Origin: Sphingobacteriaceae bacterium
Lineage (GTDB): Bacteria; Bacteroidota; Bacteroidia; B-17B0; Aurantibacillaceae
Length of the DNA stretch: 8,658 nt
NCBI GenBank assembly: GCA_023251695.1
Contig: JAHEYE010000006.1
Span: 1-8,658, forward strand
Direction of reading: 5' to 3'
Of the stretch, positions 1-6,793 are shown piece by piece. The notes beneath the pieces are model-generated. The model saw nothing but the letters and a program-made list of their open reading frames with translations, made no database searches and was not told the origin of the DNA. The position numbers and the translations under genes are program-made. Every line of letters starts with the position of its first letter. Position 1 is the stretch's first letter.

Positions 1-860
1 TTGCCGCGCGCATGTCCAGCAACATCGAAATCTAACCAGGTTTGTTGTGATAATTGCTGAACAAAGTAAGGATGATTCTCCATTAATCTTGCAATAGCAG
101 CGGCTTGTTCGGGGGTAATATTTTTGCCGGTTTCTCGGAATCTTTTTTTAATGAAACTGACCCAATATTGTTCTTTAATTTTCTCCAGATACATCACATC
201 ACCGAATTTGTAAAAGGGCTTTGAAGGACTCGAAAACAATTCCATGAGCATATGCCTTTTACTTCCGTAAAGGCAATAAGAAGTTAATTTATGATGTTGC
301 CAATGCGCACGAAGTTTTTTCTGGAAAGCAAGAGGATCATCAAAAAAAGAAATATTCTGGAACTCATCAATACAAACCACTAATTTTATTTTCTTCGCTT
401 TGCAAATAGTTTCAGCCAGATTTAGTATTTCCTCCGGTGCTTTTTTAATTTCTTTCCAGTCTAAACCCACCGAAAATTCGTTTTCGGGATTCATGCCAAA
501 TGTAAACTGCGGTATTATTTTTTTGAAGAATTTTTTGGCCTACCCTACCCTTTCCTCCCATTTAGTAGAAGTTACCAGTATTAATTCCTTTACATAAACC
601 TCATAAAACTCTTGTTCAGTACGGATATTGAACAAATCAATAAAACAATAGCGTATGTTTTTATTCTTGTTTAACGGATGTTCGGTAACTTTTTTAACCA
701 ATGATGATTTCCCCCAGCGGCGGGGCGATATAAGAATGGTATTGATACCTACATGAAAGTTCTGAAGGAGTTGGGTGGTTTCCTTCTCTCGGTTTGTAAA
801 ATCCGGACCGCTGGCAATCTTGCCGAACATAAATGGCGCTTTATCCCTGTCGTTTTCCAT
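1..860 (-). pseudogene. AAA-family ATPase (archaeal-ATPase-like), interrupted by in-frame TAG; runs off left edge
   Basis: The reading frame starts at ATG 858-860 and encodes 106 residues up to a TAG at 540-542. The same frame then stays open for at least 179 more codons to the window edge. Residues 45-53 (SPRRWGKSS) form a P-loop with Lys51. After the stop, VVCIDEFQN is a Walker B strand with the Asp-Glu pair at about 165-166, followed by LYGSKRHMLM, a conserved-looking sensor-type stretch. This layout fits the P-loop ATPase group around Pfam ATPase_2, multi-copy in many Bacteroidota and of poorly known role. Both catalytic motifs are intact but lie on opposite sides of the stop, so a terminated product would have no Walker B. 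A start at Met11 (828-830) is possible. A nonsense mutation is the simplest reading; a sequencing error or readthrough would restore a full protein. The C-terminal part is outside the window. Confidence 0.75.
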
Positions 861-864
861 ACCC

Positions 865-896
865 CAAAGATAACTAACTTTTTTGTAACTTACAAA
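865..896 (-). promoter_or_regulatory. Bacteroidota-type promoter of the ATPase gene
   Basis: On the minus strand, TTTG (896-893) is followed after exactly 20 nt by TATCTTTG (872-865). This matches the Bacteroidota -33 TTTG and -7 TAnnTTTG elements at their usual spacing. Only four bases separate the -7 box from the ATG at 860, so the mRNA would be leaderless or nearly so if that ATG is used. If translation starts at Met11, the leader would be about 30 nt. The spacer contains the third unit of the 15-bp repeat array. Confidence 0.6.
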
Positions 897-939
897 CTAC
901 TAAGTTACATTTTACTAAGTTACAAGTTAGTTAGTTTTA
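865..939 (-). repeat. 15-bp tandem repeat array with dyad symmetry over the ATPase promoter
   Basis: Three clear units start with TGTAA on the minus strand at 924, 909 and 894, spaced by exactly 15 bp. The first two share 12 identical bases (TGTAACTTAGTA). The third, TGTAAGTTACA at 894-884, is an odd-length perfect palindrome. Weaker units flank them at 939-925 and 879-865. An outer 10-bp inverted repeat joins 871-880 with 924-933. The array overlaps the -33 element and the spacer, which suggests an operator for a DNA-binding regulator. That role is inferred. Confidence 0.65.
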
Positions 940-949
940 AAACGGGGGC

Positions 950-987
950 AAAAAAAGAGCCTTATCTGACGGATAAAGCTCTTTTTA
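950..987 (-). terminator. Intrinsic terminator of pnp
   Basis: Bases 952-966 pair with 972-986 to form a 15-bp stem around a 5-nt loop. The only non-Watson-Crick position (961 with 977) is a G-U wobble in minus-strand RNA but a C-A mismatch in plus-strand RNA, which supports minus-strand use. In that direction the stem is followed by seven U residues (956-950). It begins 16 nt after the pnp stop codon and separates pnp from the ATPase gene. Confidence 0.85.
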
Positions 988-1002
988 TGAGTGTAACGTT
1001 GG

Positions 1003-3135
1003 TTATTTATTCTCCGTTTCCTTCTCAGGCTTTGGTAATAACACCTTACGTGATAATTTATATTTCTTGGTTTTAGGGTCGTTGCCCATAAACTTTACCT
1101 GTATCTTATCGCCTTCTTTTAAAACGCCTTCAAGGCTGTCTAATCGTTTCCAGTCTACCTCGCTAATGTGTAGTAAACCTTCTTTACCGGGTAAAAACTC
1201 TACAAAAGCACCATAAGGCATGATTGTTTTCACGGTTGCGTCATAAATCTCCCCTTCTTCAGGTACAGCTACAATCGCTTTTATGCGGGCCATGGCAGCA
1301 TCTATAAAGCTCTTCTGCTCACCAAATACTTCAACAATACCTTTATTATCCACTTCAGTTATTGTAATTGAAGTAGTCGTCGCTTTTTGCATTTCCTGGA
1401 TAACTTTTCCACCCGGACCAATAATAGCTCCGATGAATTCACCAGGAATTTCAATCTTAGCAAAACGTGGTGCGTGCGGTTTGTAATCAGGATTGGGAAC
1501 AGAAAGTGTTTTAAGGATCTCGCCTAAGATATGTAAGCGGCCTTCTTTAGCTTGATTTAAAGCTTGCTCCATTACTTCAAAAGGCAAACCGTTTACTTTT
1601 AAATCCATCTGTACGGCAGTAATACCATCTTTAGTACCACACACTTTAAAATCCATATCTCCTAAATGATCTTCATCCCCTAAAATATCAGATAATACAG
1701 CGTAATTGTTTTTATCATCGGTAATTAAACCCATCGCAATACCCGAAACCGGCTTGGTGATCTTAATACCGGCATCCATCAGTGCTAAAGTACCCGCACA
1801 AACTGTGGCCATACTTGACGAACCATTACTTTCTAAAATATCAGAAACGATACGGATGGTGTAACCTGAATCAACAGGTACAACCTTTTTAAGGGCACGT
1901 AATGCTAAATTACCGTGACCAACTTCACGACGCCCAACACCGCGGTTTGGTTTTGCTTCGCCTGTTGAGAAACCAGGGAAATTATAATGTAAAATAAAAC
2001 GCGCTTCACCAATATTAAAAGCACCATCAATTTTCATGGCATCTTTTGGCGTACCTAATGTTACCGTGGTTAATGATTGTGTTTCTCCACGCGTAAATAC
2101 TGCGCTACCGTGTGCAGCAGGTAAATAACCTACTTCGCTCCAAATCGGACGGATCTGATTTGTTTTACGCCCATCTAAACGGATTTTTGTATCTAATGTT
2201 GCCTGACGAACTGCATCGTATTCAACACCGTGATAATATTTATTTATTAACCCTTCTTTTTCTTTTAATTCTTCAGCGCTGTATTGCTTTTTAAATTCAT
2301 CCACAATAGCTTTAAAATTTACTTTACGCTCATTTTTATTTGGATTTGCAGATTTTGCTACCGCATAAACTTTATCGTAAGTTTCTTTTGTAACTTTTGC
2401 TTTCAAATCAGCGTCGTTTGTTTCGTGATTGTATTCGCGTTTTGGTTTTAAGCCTGCTTTTTTTGCGAATTCATTTATGGCGTTAATTTGAATTTTAATG
2501 GCAGCGTGACCGAACTGAATAGCTTCTAACATTTCAGTTTCGCTGATTTCGCTCATTTCACCTTCTACCATTACGATATCCTTAGCTGATGCCGCAACAA
2601 TCATGTCGATTGTTGAAGTCGCTAATTCATCTATAGTTGGATTGATAACTAATTTGCCATTTATTTTAGCAACGCGACATTCTGAAATTGGTCCGTTAAA
2701 CGGAATATCAGAAACTGCAACTGCTGCAGATGCTGCTAAACCAACTAAAGCGTCAGGCATTGTTTTTCTATCTGAAGAAATTAAACTTAACATCAATTGT
2801 GTGTCTGCATGATAATCTTCAGGAAATAGCGGACGCATGGCGCGGTCGACAATACGGCTTATTAATACTTCATAATCTGATAATTTTGCTTCGCGTCTGA
2901 AAAATCCTCCCGGAAATCTTCCTGATGAAGCATATTTTTCCTGGTAATCTACTGTTAAGGGTAAAAAATCTACACCTTCTTTAGCTTCCTTATTACTTAC
3001 AATGGTTGCTAAGATCATAGTGTCGCCTAATTTTACTACTACGGCACCATCAGCCTGTTTGGCTAATTTTCCTGTTTCAAGTGTTACGATACGGCCATCG
3101 CCAATATCAAAACTGTGTGTTGTTCCTATTTGCAT
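1003..3135 (-). CDS. pnp: Polyribonucleotide nucleotidyltransferase (PNPase)
   Basis: This 710-residue protein has the full length and architecture of PNPase, the 3'-to-5' phosphorolytic exonuclease that degrades mRNA to nucleoside diphosphates and can also add 3' tails. The first RNase PH domain (about 5-145) contains FFRRE at 78-82. A helical linker covers about 146-310. The second, catalytic RNase PH domain (about 315-545) contains FPGFSTGEAKPNRGVGRREVGHG and GDEDHLGDMDF (486-496), whose Asp487 and Asp493 match the catalytic aspartates known in E. coli. A KH domain follows with the GPGG loop at 573-576, then an S1 domain at about 625-697. The tail is Lys/Glu-rich. The start is the only sensible Met; the sequence before it is A-rich rather than Shine-Dalgarno-like. 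I see no clear promoter of its own in the gap to rpsO, so some expression may come from read-through of the rpsO terminator. Confidence 0.98.
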   Translation of the reverse strand: MQIGTTHSFDIGDGRIVTLETGKLAKQADGAVVVKLGDTMILATIVSNKEAKEGVDFLPLTVDYQEKYASSGRFPGGFFRREAKLSDYEVLISRIVDRAMRPLFPEDYHADTQLMLSLISSDRKTMPDALVGLAASAAVAVSDIPFNGPISECRVAKINGKLVINPTIDELATSTIDMIVAASAKDIVMVEGEMSEISETEMLEAIQFGHAAIKIQINAINEFAKKAGLKPKREYNHETNDADLKAKVTKETYDKVYAVAKSANPNKNERKVNFKAIVDEFKKQYSAEELKEKEGLINKYYHGVEYDAVRQATLDTKIRLDGRKTNQIRPIWSEVGYLPAAHGSAVFTRGETQSLTTVTLGTPKDAMKIDGAFNIGEARFILHYNFPGFSTGEAKPNRGVGRREVGHGNLALRALKKVVPVDSGYTIRIVSDILESNGSSSMATVCAGTLALMDAGIKITKPVSGIAMGLITDDKNNYAVLSDILGDEDHLGDMDFKVCGTKDGITAVQMDLKVNGLPFEVMEQALNQAKEGRLHILGEILKTLSVPNPDYKPHAPRFAKIEIPGEFIGAIIGPGGKVIQEMQKATTTSITITEVDNKGIVEVFGEQKSFIDAAMARIKAIVAVPEEGEIYDATVKTIMPYGAFVEFLPGKEGLLHISEVDWKRLDSLEGVLKEGDKIQVKFMGNDPKTKKYKLSRKVLLPKPEKETENK

Positions 3136-3149
3136 CTTTTTGTTTTTGT

Positions 3150-3168
3150 GTTCCGGCGTTTCCGGAAC
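3150..3168 (-). promoter_or_regulatory. Hairpin in the pnp 5' leader
   Basis: GTTCCGG (3150-3156) and CCGGAAC (3162-3168) form a perfect 7-bp G+C-rich stem with a 5-nt loop. It lies 14 nt upstream of the pnp ATG, next to the A-rich sequence where ribosomes would load. E. coli pnp is autoregulated through a leader hairpin, so a similar role is conceivable here, but the hairpin shows no sequence relation that I can see. Confidence 0.5.
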
Positions 3169-3183
3169 GGTTTATATTTATTT

Positions 3184-3218
3184 TAATTAGTTCGTTGTTA
3201 CTAGTTCGGAGTTCGTAG
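3184..3218 (-). repeat. Heptad repeat tract upstream of pnp
   Basis: Read on the minus strand from 3218, the sequence divides into five consecutive 7-bp units: CTACGAA, CTCCGAA, CTAGTAA, CAACGAA and CTAATTA. All begin with C, and three end in CGAA. A similar heptad tract occurs between argS and hisS (6765-6785). The tract is short and degenerate. Its function is unknown. Confidence 0.5.
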
Positions 3219-3301
3219 AATAATCATTTTCATACTTGCTCTTCACTTTTCTTTAGTTGATGTTAAATTTTTCTCCCATCTACGAATCCTGCACTCTCAA
3301 C

Positions 3302-3337
3302 TAAAAACAAAGGCATTCCGAATTTTTTCGAAATGCC
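3302..3337 (-). terminator. Intrinsic terminator of rpsO
   Basis: Bases 3312-3322 and 3327-3337 form an 11-bp stem closed by a 4-nt loop. The one imperfect position is a U-G wobble in minus-strand RNA but a C-A mismatch on the plus strand, so the structure favours minus-strand transcription. The U-rich run TTTGTTTTTAG follows on the minus strand. It starts 26 nt after the rpsO stop codon. Confidence 0.8.
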
Positions 3338-3363
3338 CCGCCAATAAATACATCCACGAAAAA

Positions 3364-3633
3364 TTATTTACGGATGTCTAATGTTTTAATAATCGCACGG
3401 TAGCGATTAATATCAGTATGCTTTAAGTAATCTAATAAAGCACGACGCTTACCTACAAGGTTTAATAAAGCGCGCTGAGTTCCAAAATCCTTTTTATTAC
3501 TATTCAAATGAGCAGTTAAATGATCAATACGGTGTGTGAATAATGCAATTTGCGATTCAGCACTTCCCGTGTTCTTCTCGCTTCCTCCGTGTTTCTTAAA
3601 CACTTCCTTTTTTACTTCTGACGTCAGATACAT
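3364..3633 (-). CDS. rpsO: 30S ribosomal protein S15
   Basis: The 89-residue product has the exact usual length of S15, which binds the central domain of 16S rRNA early in assembly of the 30S platform. Recognisable parts are HGGSEKNTGSAESQIALFTHRIDHLTAHLNSNKKD in the first half, then RALLNLVGKRRALLDYLK and the C-terminal RYRAIIKTLDIRK. Helix-rich basic surfaces in this protein contact rRNA. The gene lies upstream of pnp on the same strand, a pairing conserved across many bacteria, but here it has its own terminator. The leader predicted from the promoter is only about 25 nt, leaving little room for the structured S15 autoregulatory sites known in other phyla. Confidence 0.98.
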   Translation of the reverse strand: MYLTSEVKKEVFKKHGGSEKNTGSAESQIALFTHRIDHLTAHLNSNKKDFGTQRALLNLVGKRRALLDYLKHTDINRYRAIIKTLDIRK

Positions 3634-3666
3634 ATTTATCTTCTTTTTATTATTAATTTAGAGGGG

Positions 3667-3698
3667 CAAATATAGGGATAATTCCCAGTACAATAAAA
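3667..3698 (-). promoter_or_regulatory. Promoter of rpsO
   Basis: TATATTTG on the minus strand (3674-3667) is a perfect match to the Bacteroidota -7 consensus TAnnTTTG. At a 20-nt spacing the upstream tetramer is TTTT (3698-3695), a near match to TTTG; a TTG also lies closer, at 3693-3691. Transcription would start near 3659-3662. Confidence 0.6.
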
Positions 3699-3865
3699 AC
3701 TTTTTTATAGGTGAATTTAGTACCTTAGTCATGTATTAGTCGAAAACAAATACTTTCATTAACTACCTTAAATAATTGAAATACAAGTAATTGTAAATAA
3801 ATATCAGAATACTATTAAACCTTAGCATCAAAACATTCGTCATATTAAAAAACAAAACCCAAACC
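3699..3865. other. A+T-rich divergent gap between rpsO and the lipoprotein gene
   Basis: This gap upstream of the lipoprotein start must hold the plus-strand promoter, but I see no clean TAnnTTTG element on that strand. The last 20 bases before the ATG are purine- and A-rich with no Shine-Dalgarno sequence, as is common in this phylum. A small 5-bp dyad (TACAA/TTGTA) near 3783-3796 is probably chance. I see no RNA gene or small coding frame. Confidence 0.4.
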
Positions 3866-4834
3866 ATGAAATCTAACAAATTAGTTTACGCTTTAGCCCT
3901 TATCGTTTTATCGGGCTCTTTAGTATTTACAGGTTGTAAAAAAAGAAAGGAATTTAAAAAGGAAGATGGCCAGACTTCGACCGACAACCGCACGACACAA
4001 AGTGAAAATGATAACGCCCTTAATGATGCGAATCAGGCTATATCTGATCAACCCTTATTACATGGGCGCGGCGGTTCACCAAACGCCATTGCTGGTGTTT
4101 TAGGAACCATTTGTGGTTTAACTGTTGATACCAATGGTTTATATATGGGGAAAGTAATGTTGAATTACAATGGAACAACCTGTAATAACCGTACACGTAC
4201 CGGTTCTATCCGCTTAACTATTTTGAATTACACCAGTGGCGTGAGATGGAAAAACGTAGGTGCAGTTTTACAAGTTGATTATATCAATTACAAAATTACC
4301 CGCGCTTCAGATGGTAAGAGTGTTGAATTTAATGGCACACAAATGGTAACCAATAAAACAGGTGGTACATGGTTCGATTTATTCTTCTTAGGCCAAACAA
4401 GTTTAGCTACCGAAGTAAACGGTACTAACCTGTATGTGTCTTTCGACGGTACCGGCGGAACTGCAATCTATAACATTAACCGACGCTTTACCTATACCAT
4501 ACCTAGCGGAGTTTTAACTTGTACAGGTGAAGGAACAGGCTCAAATAACGGCATCAATAATCTCGAGAATTATGGTACAACCCGTGAAGGCGATGCGTTC
4601 ACAAGTGAAGTGTCAACTCCAATCGTTTGGAACTGGACTTGCGGATGGTGGGCTCCAACACAAGGTGCAGTTAACATTAAGGTTAATAGCAAAAGTTTTG
4701 ATTTGAAAGTCACCTTCGCAGTTGATGCAAGCGGAAACGTTGTTTCGGTTGCACCTAATACTTGTGCTTACGGATTTAAAGTAGAATGGAGCTATAAGAA
4801 AAAGACCAATAAGAAGATTATAGGTTACGTTTAA
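3866..4834 (+). CDS. Predicted lipoprotein of unknown function
   Basis: The 322-residue product starts with a short basic N-region, a hydrophobic core (about 6-20) and VFTGC, which puts a lipidation cysteine at position 24, so it is likely anchored in the cell envelope by signal peptidase II processing. Residues 25-34 are strikingly basic (KKRKEFKK), followed by a polar, low-complexity linker to about 65. The rest looks like beta-rich secreted protein full of Thr, Asn, Gly and aromatic residues. Five more cysteines (83, 106, 219, 259, 300) occur in the mature part. The segment CNNRTRTGSIRLTI (106-119), then later GTQMVTNKTGG (157-167), recalls hypothetical Bacteroidota lipoproteins with a C-x-x-RTRxGxI pattern, but that comparison is from memory. 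A WNWTCGWW cluster lies at 255-262. The gene stands alone, with a divergent neighbour upstream and a strong terminator downstream. I cannot assign a function. Confidence 0.85.
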   Translation: MKSNKLVYALALIVLSGSLVFTGCKKRKEFKKEDGQTSTDNRTTQSENDNALNDANQAISDQPLLHGRGGSPNAIAGVLGTICGLTVDTNGLYMGKVMLNYNGTTCNNRTRTGSIRLTILNYTSGVRWKNVGAVLQVDYINYKITRASDGKSVEFNGTQMVTNKTGGTWFDLFFLGQTSLATEVNGTNLYVSFDGTGGTAIYNINRRFTYTIPSGVLTCTGEGTGSNNGINNLENYGTTREGDAFTSEVSTPIVWNWTCGWWAPTQGAVNIKVNSKSFDLKVTFAVDASGNVVSVAPNTCAYGFKVEWSYKKKTNKKIIGYV

Positions 4835-4853
4835 TCCTTTTACGAAATAAATT

Positions 4854-4902
4854 AAAGCCCCGCCCGTCATCTTGAGCTTGACGAAAGGCGGGGCTTTTTT
4901 AT
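4854..4902 (+). terminator. Intrinsic terminator of the lipoprotein gene
   Basis: A perfect 11-bp G+C-rich stem pairs 4854-4864 with 4887-4897. An inner 5-bp stem (CGTCA 4865-4869 with TGACG 4879-4883) is offset by an AAA bulge. The outer stem is followed by a T-run on the plus strand (4895-4900). The inner part, reading TCTTGAGCTTGACGAAAGG, resembles intergenic palindromic repeats common in Bacteroidota, so the terminator may contain or derive from one. Confidence 0.9.
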
Positions 4903-4935
4903 TTAACAAAATCCCTAATTACCCGCCTCTTTTAT

Positions 4936-4943
4936 TAAATTTG
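4936..4943 (+). promoter_or_regulatory. Candidate -7 element of argS
   Basis: TAAATTTG matches the Bacteroidota -7 consensus exactly and ends five bases before the argS ATG. No TTTG is found at the expected upstream spacing, so the -33 side is weak. If used, it gives a leaderless or near-leaderless mRNA. Confidence 0.5.
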
Positions 4944-4948
4944 CTGCC

Positions 4949-6730
4949 ATGTTAGCTCATGGACTTTTAACTTCTGTTTTAAAGGAAGCACTTCAGCAAT
5001 CGTACGGGATTACCGCTACCGATTCTGAAATTGTTTTGCAAAAGACCCGTAAAGAGTTTGAAGGCGATTTTACCCTGGTAACTTTTCCTTTTATTAAAGC
5101 GGCTAAACAAAGTCCGGAACAAGTTGGGGATACACTCGGTAAATTTTTAATTGCTCATAATCCATCCATCACAAAATTTAATGTAGTGAAAGGATTTTTA
5201 AATATCAGTATAAGCAATAATTTCTGGTTAGAGTTTTTCTCAGACGCACAATCAGAAAATTACGGTTTCAAAAAGGAAGGTTCGAGCGGGAAAACTATAA
5301 TGGTGGAGTATTCTTCTCCAAACACAAACAAACCTTTACATCTTGGTCATATCCGGAATATCATTTTAGGTTATTCAGTTGCGAATATTTTAAAATCGCA
5401 AGGTCACAACGTTTTGAAAGTAAATCTGGTTAACGACCGTGGTATTCATATTTGCAAAAGCATGCTGGCCTGGCAGAAATTTGGTAACGGAGAAACACCG
5501 AATAGCTCAGGAATTAAAGGCGATCATTTGGTGGGGAAATATTATGTTGAGTTTGATAAACATTACAAAAAAGAAATTGCTGAATTAATTTCACAAGGAA
5601 AAACAAAAGAAGATGCCGAAAAACAAGCGCCCTTAATTTTAGAAGCGCAACAAATGCTTCAGAAATGGGAAGCAGGCGACAAAGAAGTAAAATCATTATG
5701 GCAAACTATGAATGGCTGGGTGTACGATGGTTTTGCTATTACCTACTCTGTTCTTGGTGTTGATTTTAATAAAACCTATTACGAAAGTGATACGTATTTA
5801 TTAGGAAAAGCATTAGTACAAGAAGGCCTTGACAAAAAAGTATTTTACAAAAAAGAAAACGGAAGCGTCGCCATTGATTTGAGTGCCGATGGTTTGGATG
5901 AAAAAGTTGTATTGCGCAGCGATGGTACTTCAGTTTACATTACTCAGGACATCGGAACAGCAATTGAGCGTTTTAAAGAATTCCCGCAATTAAATCAGTT
6001 AATTTATACGGTTGGTAACGAACAGGAATATCATTTTAAAGTTTTGTTTCTTATTCTCCAAAAATTAGGTTATACCTGGGCAAAAGAATGTTATCATTTA
6101 TCATACGGAATGGTTGAGCTTCCTGATGGCAAAATGAAAAGCCGTGAAGGTACGGTTGTGGATGCCGATGAATTATTAGGTGAAATGTTCTCTACTGCCG
6201 AACAAACCACTAAAGAATTAGGAAAGGTGGAAGGTTTTAATGAGGAAGAATTAAAACATTTATATAAAACCATAGGCTCAGGAGCATTAAAATATTTTAT
6301 GCTGAAAGTCGACGCGAAAAAGAAAATGCTGTTCGACCCGAAAGAAAGTATTGATTTTAACGGCAACACCGGTCCGTTTATTCAATATACTTACGCCAGG
6401 ATACAATCCGTTTTAAATAAAGCAGGAGATGTTAAAGCAACTATTGATCCGAAAGTTGAATTAAATGAATTAGAAAGGGAGTTGATAAAATTGTTCTATG
6501 AATTCCCTTCTGTACTGGAGGAAAGCTCGAAAACATATAATCCTTCTCATATCGCAAATTATGTATATGAATTAACGAAGACCTTTAGTCGTTTTTACCA
6601 CGATTGCAGTATTTTGAAAGAAGAAAACGAAACCATTAAACAATTACGTCTGGCTCTGGCAAAGCAGTGCGGACAAATTATTAAAAATGGCATGAATCTG
6701 TTGGGAATTGAGGTTCCGAATAGAATGTAG
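4949..6730 (+). CDS. argS: Arginyl-tRNA synthetase
   Basis: This 593-residue class Ia synthetase attaches arginine to tRNA(Arg) using ATP in the cytoplasm. The N-terminal Add-1 domain (about 1-90) includes QKTRKEFEGDFTLVTFPFIK, expected at this place in the family. The catalytic Rossmann fold carries the HIGH-type motif SPNTNKPLHLGHIRN (123-137) and the KMSK-type motif KMKSREGT (395-402). NTGPFIQYTYAR (473-484) marks the passage into the helical DALR anticodon-binding domain, and the end GMNLLGIEVPNRM is complete. Length is normal. The start at 4949 is favoured because the next Met comes far inside the conserved N-terminal domain. It follows the lipoprotein terminator by about 50 bases, so it is its own transcription unit, and it precedes hisS by 113 bases on the same strand. 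Confidence 0.98.
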   Translation: MLAHGLLTSVLKEALQQSYGITATDSEIVLQKTRKEFEGDFTLVTFPFIKAAKQSPEQVGDTLGKFLIAHNPSITKFNVVKGFLNISISNNFWLEFFSDAQSENYGFKKEGSSGKTIMVEYSSPNTNKPLHLGHIRNIILGYSVANILKSQGHNVLKVNLVNDRGIHICKSMLAWQKFGNGETPNSSGIKGDHLVGKYYVEFDKHYKKEIAELISQGKTKEDAEKQAPLILEAQQMLQKWEAGDKEVKSLWQTMNGWVYDGFAITYSVLGVDFNKTYYESDTYLLGKALVQEGLDKKVFYKKENGSVAIDLSADGLDEKVVLRSDGTSVYITQDIGTAIERFKEFPQLNQLIYTVGNEQEYHFKVLFLILQKLGYTWAKECYHLSYGMVELPDGKMKSREGTVVDADELLGEMFSTAEQTTKELGKVEGFNEEELKHLYKTIGSGALKYFMLKVDAKKKMLFDPKESIDFNGNTGPFIQYTYARIQSVLNKAGDVKATIDPKVELNELERELIKLFYEFPSVLEESSKTYNPSHIANYVYELTKTFSRFYHDCSILKEENETIKQLRLALAKQCGQIIKNGMNLLGIEVPNRM

Positions 6731-6742
6731 TGTTATTTATTA

Positions 6743-6785
6743 TTTTGGGTTTAACACTTAGTCAACCCGAAACACGAAACCCGGA
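6743..6785 (+). repeat. Heptad repeat and stem-loop between argS and hisS
   Basis: Three consecutive 7-bp units start at 6765: ACCCGAA, ACACGAA and ACCCGGA. They recall the CGAA-containing heptads upstream of pnp. The first unit also pairs with upstream sequence: 6743-6751 and 6764-6772 form a 9-bp stem with one wobble and a 12-nt loop. No T-run follows, so it is a poor terminator candidate. This would allow argS transcription to continue into hisS. Confidence 0.45.
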
Positions 6786-6793
6786 ATTAACGC

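Noticed and set aside
537..545. TAG read as an amino acid (pyrrolysine or suppressed amber)
   Set aside because: Nothing in the window suggests amber recoding: the three complete minus- and plus-strand genes checked for stops use TAA or TAG normally (argS and hisS both end in TAG). A point mutation is simpler.
865..939. CRISPR array or plasmid-type iteron origin
   Set aside because: The units are 15 bp in direct tandem without spacers, no cas or replication gene is nearby, and they sit exactly on a promoter.
753..1076. Plus-strand frame across the ATPase start and pnp terminator
   Set aside because: It runs through the operator repeats and the terminator, antisense to two better-supported genes, and its product looks like no protein family.
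3212..3286. 8-bp inverted repeat TTCGTAGA/TCTACGAA in the rpsO-pnp gap
   Set aside because: The arms are 59 bases apart in low-complexity A+T-rich DNA, and one arm is part of the heptad tract, so pairing is likely by chance.
4613..4909. Minus-strand frame opposite the end of the lipoprotein gene
   Set aside because: It begins within the terminator stem and is the antisense shadow of a well-supported coding region.
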